Positions 57,801 to 64,000 of a stretch of DNA of 64,000 nt are shown piece after piece; the stretch's first letter is position 1, and each line of letters starts with the position of its first letter. The notes below the pieces were generated by a model that was given only the letters and a program-made list of their open reading frames with translations, had not been told where the DNA came from and ran no database searches. Source of the stretch: Lagopus muta (Eukaryota; Chordata; Aves; Galliformes; Phasianidae); contig NC_064442.1 of NCBI RefSeq assembly GCF_023343835.1, forward strand, positions 19,764,501 to 19,828,500, read 5' to 3'. The position numbers were made by a program, and so were the translations under genes.

Positions 57801-60800
57801 ATTCTCATACACAAATGGAAGAAAATGACTGTGATCTGGGAAAACAAACAAGTATTATTTTTTAGTTATCATAATTATTTAAATTAAAAAGGTTTACTAG
57901 TTTTAAAACAATTGAGGTATATATATATTATTCTTCTTTATGTAACATTTCAGTTAGAAACAATTTTGACCACATTACATCAGCTATAATAATATATCCT
58001 GCATGTCTCCAATAAATAACCTAAAATGGGTGTTCAACAAAAATTGCTAATGTCAAACATAGATTAAGTTTCTTTGGAACTAGGAGTTTTTTACCTTGGA
58101 TATGCTGAATGCCGATGTCCGATGCAAAATTCCAAAACTCACAGTTACATTGTCTATAGAATTCCTCTACAGCACAAAAACAATTTACAACAAGGCAGGA
58201 TAAGCAATGCAAGCCATCTAGAAAGTGCAAAGATAATCTATAACAAGGGTAAGCAATCTCTCAATTTTGTTTAACTACATTCAGTGGTAAGAAACTTTCT
58301 GAATGAAGCAGACACACAGAGGATGCACACAAAATGATCTTTCCCAAAGTACACATGTTCCTGCTTTCTTGCAAACTCTCTGGCTATCTGCCGAGGTTTA
58401 AAACATCCCTAGTGCTGGTACCAAATAAATACTTATTTAAGTAACTGTTTGTGATTAAGTCAAAATGTGCAATTCTGTCTGCGCTTACTCTTGTGGCTCC
58501 CTTTGTTTTCTTTCCCTTGCTATCCTTTCCTTACCTACACTTAATTCACAATTATAGGTATAGTTCCTTCTCACTTCTCTCCAGCTGCAGTGCTGAATCA
58601 CCATCCATGCAGTTTCCACAGAGAACAGATTCCTTGCAGATCAAATACCATGCAGAAGCCTATATGGTAAATGCATTTTTGACAGTCTCACAGCCCTGTC
58701 AAGTCAGGCAAGACAGGCATAGACAGGCATGCAGCTGTTGACATGAAATCATTTATTGAGAACATGGGAATTCATCAGTTTTCCTTTGCTATAATTTTTA
58801 AATAGAAAATCACTAAAAACAATAGCACAGATGGAGGCAGCAGTTTTCTTACAAATACTTACGTGATTGATGTTTTACTGCCACTTATATAAGGCAAAGA
58901 AATAAAGTGTGTCACACACTGTCATACAGGTTATCAAAAACATCAAGCTACCATTCATCATTCATCCTCAGCATCTACAGCCCATTGATATAAGACAAAT
59001 GGGTCAATCTGCAGAAACTTCAGCTTCTGAAATACTTCATAGTTTGGTATCTTTTTAAAATTCAATAGTGAACTGGGAAGAGATTTGTTAAACAGTCTTT
59101 GAAATACTTTGAATGTTGCACCTCGATATCACAGACAATAAGATCAACATTAAAATGTTTTTTTAGTATGGTCAGGAGCTATACTAAGCCAATATACACT
59201 TTCATTTCAATTTGTATTTGATGGCAATTGCAATGAGTCACAGAATTAAACCAAAAATTAATTATCATCAATGCTGAATTTCCAAAGCAAAATAGTGTTC
59301 AATTGAAGGCTGTGCAATGTCCAGCAGAGCCACCGACCAATCAGAGACTATTTGAAATGACAGTGGAGCAGCTTGGATAAGGTCGCATGGAAATCAGAAA
59401 GTGCTGCCAAGAGCTCTGCAAGTTTTAATTATCCTCAATCTGTCTTCCTCAGCATGGTATCAGATCATATGGGGAATCTAGCTGTGCAAAAATATCTTTT
59501 CAGCTGTCTGACAGGAACGGTTTGCTGCCTAAGTTAGCTTCTCATCTAGAAATATTCAAACACACATAAAAGCACAAACAGGACTTTAATTTGCTGTCAC
59601 TTTCTGCAAATCCATGAAAGATCTGTCTGCCTTTGTTCATCAGAAAAAAAGAAAAAAAAAACACTAATTAATATTTTTTAAAATGCCTTCAATTCTTAAA
59701 CAGTACGAATAAAGAAATGTCTTCAATGATAACCCTGTCTCAATGACTATGACAGCATTATAGCATCACAATTATAATTTCAAGCTGCTGAAGAATTTGT
59801 ATTTTCAAGACATTAAAAAAAAGTCTGAATAACTTTTTTGATTTTTACTCAAAGATATCTGAACATCTTTTTCTGAACAGCTGAGTAGAAAAACATACTC
59901 TAATAATTTGTCCAAAAAGCAAAAATTGCAGAGATTAGCAAACAGCTGACATGGTAAAATGAAAAAATTCACAAAAACAACAGAATTATTCAACCTTAAT
60001 ACATGTTTATAATAACATGTTTGTTTTTTTTTTTCATTTTGTTTCATTTAACTTCTTTTTTTTCTATTGTAGGATTGGCATTTTATAAAAAGACACAAGA
60101 ACACATTTAACGTTGGCTAAGATATATTACACAGACTACTGGAAAGAAAATGAAAGCTACTTGTCTACTGATTTGTCATAGCAGAATTCCACAGTTTACT
60201 ATCTCCAACAGGAATATATTATTATAAACCACTGTGAATGGACAAATATACTGACATTGAGGAGTATATGGAAGGTGTTGAAACCATTGGCAATATCATG
60301 ACTGATATTTTTCATAAATAGAAGTGTACTGTGAATGGAAGCAGTATCATTCTTAAACAACCAGCATCAAAAAGAAACTCTGCTCTACTAACAAGGTAAT
60401 CCAAGTGACTCACTCTCATAGTCAGCAAATATAACTCAAATCACAGTCTCCCTACAGCAGTTTGGCACACAAATTTCCTTCAACCTCAAGATCTGGAAAA
60501 ATTCTGAGGCTTGGCAGGAGAGCAGCACAAGAGTACAACTGTGTGCAGTATTGTGAAGAAAAATTGTATTAGTTCTTAAAAAAAAAAAAAAGGGACTAAA
60601 TTAATACAAAGATTTATCTTTTTTTAAAAGACACTGCAAAAAGTATAAACAAATATTCTAATCTTTCACTACCTCACCACAATCTAGTAACAGTACCTGC
60701 TTCTGTAGTTACAAATTTAGAGTTGTAAACCCTATTTTTTTTCACTTACATAATATAAAAAGCCAGCTAATAAAGTACACTTCAAAATGAGACTGTGAAC

Positions 60801-63800
60801 TATATGACTGTCTTCTATGGAAGCATTACATGTAGAATCCTCTTTTTCTACAACATCTCTTCTTCTCAGTGGAGCAGCTGTCCCAATGTCAGTCATGCCT
60901 AGTAGACTTTGAAAATACATCTTTAAACAGAGAGGACCACTCCCATTCTGGCCACAGCATTTTCCTGAAATAGTCCCTCCCAGGAAACTCTTGGACCACC
61001 CATGATACACTCTACTTAAGAGCTATTTGTCATTGATGGACCCTCCCTAATTGCCAACTTACTATGCCCACCCACTGTGGGTTTGCATGAGGCATGCAAC
61101 TCATTCAACAAAGACAGGACTAAAAACTCAAACAATGAATAAATAATGTAAATGAATAAGCAATAGCTGAATACGTGCCTTGAGTAGGATACAATCACAT
61201 CTTCAAGCTGGATTTGTAAGTTCTTTTAAGCCTAAATCACTTGTGTATTTTAAGACTCTACTATTTAGTGCATACAGCCAATGTCTAGCAGATACTTAAC
61301 ACACTCTTGTGCGTGAAATCTTGGAAAATTACAAAAGCTTCTGATACATTCACATGCGTTATATGTACTTGCAATCCATTTAGATTTCCAGATTAATTCC
61401 AATTTTATTAACTGCGATATTAATGAAATGCCACAATTGTCTTGTGAACGTCTATCATTAATACTGTACAGCTTTCTCCCTACAATCCAAAATTCCATTT
61501 GCTGTCAAATTCTGTCCTTACCATCTACTGTATAAATTCCAATCACTTTGATGTTCTCTAAGTTTTAAGTGTTGCAGTCTTAATTTTGACTTTTAAGTCA
61601 TTCCAATTTTTAAAGCATAAAATCTGTAAATTAGAGACATAGTGGAAATTAAAATGAAAGAAGAATTGCACCGAGGATACGGATTGAATAGTGTCCACTA
61701 ATGATCTGTAACAAAATTCTGATTAAGTTTAGCTCTTAGGAAGCCCCTCATTCTAGGTCTTGAATAGAATTCTGATGGACCCTCTTCTGTGTTTTCATTG
61801 TGAATGGTGAGGCCTTATTTTCTGCCCAATCAGCACAAAAGAAACAAAATTTAATAAATGAAATAATATCAGAAAATAAGTACATAGATACATTGAAAGG
61901 CACTTTACCCTCTAATATTCTAGTAACCTAAAGTGATTTTCAATACTACTTTTTACACTCTACATTTGGCACTATTTCTTTGGACTCAGTACACATTAAA
62001 ACTACACATTAAAACTCTAGAAATAACTCAGTGGAACAGGAAATGCTTACAGAAGTGAGAGCTTAAAAACTACAACAGTTTTGTGCGTCAGCTAAAAGCA
62101 CTATGTGACCAGCTGTCCAGCTGTAGTGGTGTCATTCAATTTGATTCCAGACCTGATGTCACGTAGTTTATTTACAAAAGTGCGTAATGGAAAAAAGAAA
62201 ATCTCTCTTGCCTCATTGCAATTTTCCATTATGTAATTAAACAATTGGATTAAGAGTCATTCTCTTTTACTCAATATTGGAGAAGCAGAGACAACCTCTT
62301 TTCCAGGCTCTCTCATGGTCTGTTCAGTTTGCATTTTCTTTTCAAAGCAAGAAGGAAGGTTAACCCTAGTCCGCGCATTATATGAACTCTTTGCATGCAA
62401 CAAGTGCTAATATAGCTCATTTTGCTGAATTGCACTGGTCAGTCTTCATTAGCTATGTAATCATCAGAACTTTCATGAAAGATTAATAAAGATTTGCATT
62501 TTAAAATAAACTATCCTAAAGCATTTCTGCCACTAACATGCATACCCTAAAGTTCCTTAATGCAACATTCTCATTATTCCATATGACATAAAAATCAATG
62601 AGTTTTGTGAATTTAGTATTGTCATTTTTCTTTTTTTCTTCTCTTTTTTTTTTTTTTTCTTTTTTTTTTAAGGTTTAATTTTCCTCTGGACAGTACTCAT
62701 CTTCTATGGCTGACAGATTTATAATGCTTATATGTGTTGGGACAAAATGGCCTGGGACTGAGAACATATTTTGTTTCTGCATTATTCCTCCCCATCTCTA
62801 TTTACCAAGAGAATGAAAGTTCATTTTATCACTGGGTAATCCACCTTTTCCTCAGGAAAATATTTTGCAGATCATAGCAAATTCAAAAGCCAAACCATGG
62901 TTTTAAATGGCATATTGCAAACTCAAAGATTTTCGGCAGAAAAGGATATTCTGTTTAAAAGCAATAAAGGTGTATAACTCATGCTTCAAGAAAGTGGAAT
63001 TATATTTGTTTTATACAGACCTCCGTATCACTTACAGGAGTGTTGAAATAATGCACCTAACTTTCCTGAAGGACCTTATTATTTGCAAGGTGCTTTAAAA
63101 ATTCTGTTTCAATATCTGAAGTAAAAGGAACAAGAGCTGCTCAAGTCATGAGATTGCAATGCTTGCATAACACTGGGTAAGACAGTGGGAAAACCCTGCC
63201 AGACTAGCAACTTCCCAGTGGAGAGTGTATCATATTCTGCAGTGCGAACAAAACATTTTGAATTTGAGTCATTCATAGACAGAATTTGTTCCAAACTCCA
63301 AACATAAATTAAATTTGAAATTTGGGAAAAGAATGCACTTAGAAGCAAAAAACCACTCCACTCAGTAAGCAGCATAATACAACCGTTTAGATAAGTTATT
63401 GATGGTAAAACTTCAAATGTTGTATGATACAGCAGAAGCCAACATTCCAAATGCCAGCTGGAATCTATTCAAAACACTTAGATCATGTACAGTTTACAAG
63501 AAAAACAAAACAGTAATCTGTGCCCAAGCTCATATTCAAAATACAGTATCCTGCAAGTGAGAGAAGGACTTCTGGAAATCCTTAAAAATTGTATAAGGAA
63601 ACACAGCTAAGGATCCCCTCATTTAATAGTTTTTTTTTTTTTACTGTTAAGATGAGTCCTAATGGATATTTCACTAAAACAGCACAATGGAAAAGGAATT
63701 TTTCCCAAACAACATTATTTTGCTGTTATTATTACTTGACAGTAATAAATGGAATGCATTTATAAGCATCTATTGTCTTCACTAACTTATTCCTCTAGGC

Positions 63801-64000
63801 ATTCAGACTGCTTCTTAAGCAAAAATGAAAAATGCATGTTTTTATTTTGTATCAAATACAGCACTCATGTTTCGTAGCAAAGCAGCTCTAAAAATAAAAT
63901 GGAGGAAATCCACCCAGACAGACTCAGAGGAGAAAATGTTATGCTCTGCAGATATAACAAAATTTTGTCAGACACAGTGTGACATTTGGTTTACAAACAC
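57801..64000. other. AT-rich, repeat-poor noncoding stretch
   Basis: No gene is supported. The stretch is short of recognisable repeats, and parts (59.25-59.60 kb, 62.10-62.55 kb) have a mixed, non-repetitive composition with motifs such as TAATTA, CATTAG and TTTGCAT that make them candidates for conserved noncoding elements. Poly-T lies at 62,629-62,670 and 63,629. Confidence 0.45.

Overview
The window looks like avian, probably galliform (chicken/turkey/quail-type), genomic DNA. Sense and antisense CR1 (chicken repeat 1) LINE fragments are scattered through it, there are avian-type ERV LTRs, and one GC-rich block carries a copy of the start of a host gene. Most open frames longer than 60 codons are chance or repeat-derived. 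The species cannot be fixed from the sequence alone.

The main content is a compact T-cell-receptor delta-type locus on the minus strand, about 13.1-29.8 kb. In transcriptional order it has a leader exon (29.8 kb), an antibody-like V exon (28.3-28.0 kb), a degraded second V-like copy (26.8 kb), a D segment with a 12-RSS and a 23-RSS (18.7 kb), a J segment with a 12-RSS (18.3 kb), and four constant-region exons (15.8, 14.9, 14.4 and 13.9 kb). Every splice junction I could check is in phase. The layout matches the second TCR-delta locus described in Galliformes, which uses VH-like V domains (VH-delta) and is separate from the conventional TCRA/D locus. It therefore looks like a minimal one-V, one-D, one-J, one-C translocon. 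A 12-RSS/23-RSS arrangement allows V-to-D-to-J joining.

Upstream on the plus strand (5.67-11.25 kb) is a dead class II, betaretrovirus-like endogenous retrovirus. It has a 5' LTR, a tRNA-Lys-type primer site, gag, a dUTPase-protease region, RT, RNase H and integrase. A CR1 inserted into pol, stop codons and frameshifts break it, and env and the 3' LTR are missing. CR1 fragments fill much of 16.5-17.6, 22.5-26.5 and 30.7-31.3 kb, inside and around the TCR locus.

At 31.96-33.29 kb lies an unusual island of G-rich, then C-rich, minisatellite. It holds the first two coding exons, with the intron, of PRKCSH (glucosidase II beta subunit). A frameshift and changes in the LDL-receptor class A motif mark it as a pseudogene. 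LTR-like elements lie at both edges: a solo LTR at 31.75-31.96 kb and a foldback LTR-like element at 33.30-33.86 kb. A further ERV 3' end (polypurine tract plus LTR) is at 34.73-34.98 kb.

From about 35 kb to the end the window is AT-rich with no supportable protein-coding gene. It contains a solo LTR with a perfect 5-bp target duplication (45.7-46.2 kb), two more copies of an LTR-like repeat family, one CR1 fragment, microsatellites, and single-copy-looking stretches that may hold conserved noncoding elements.
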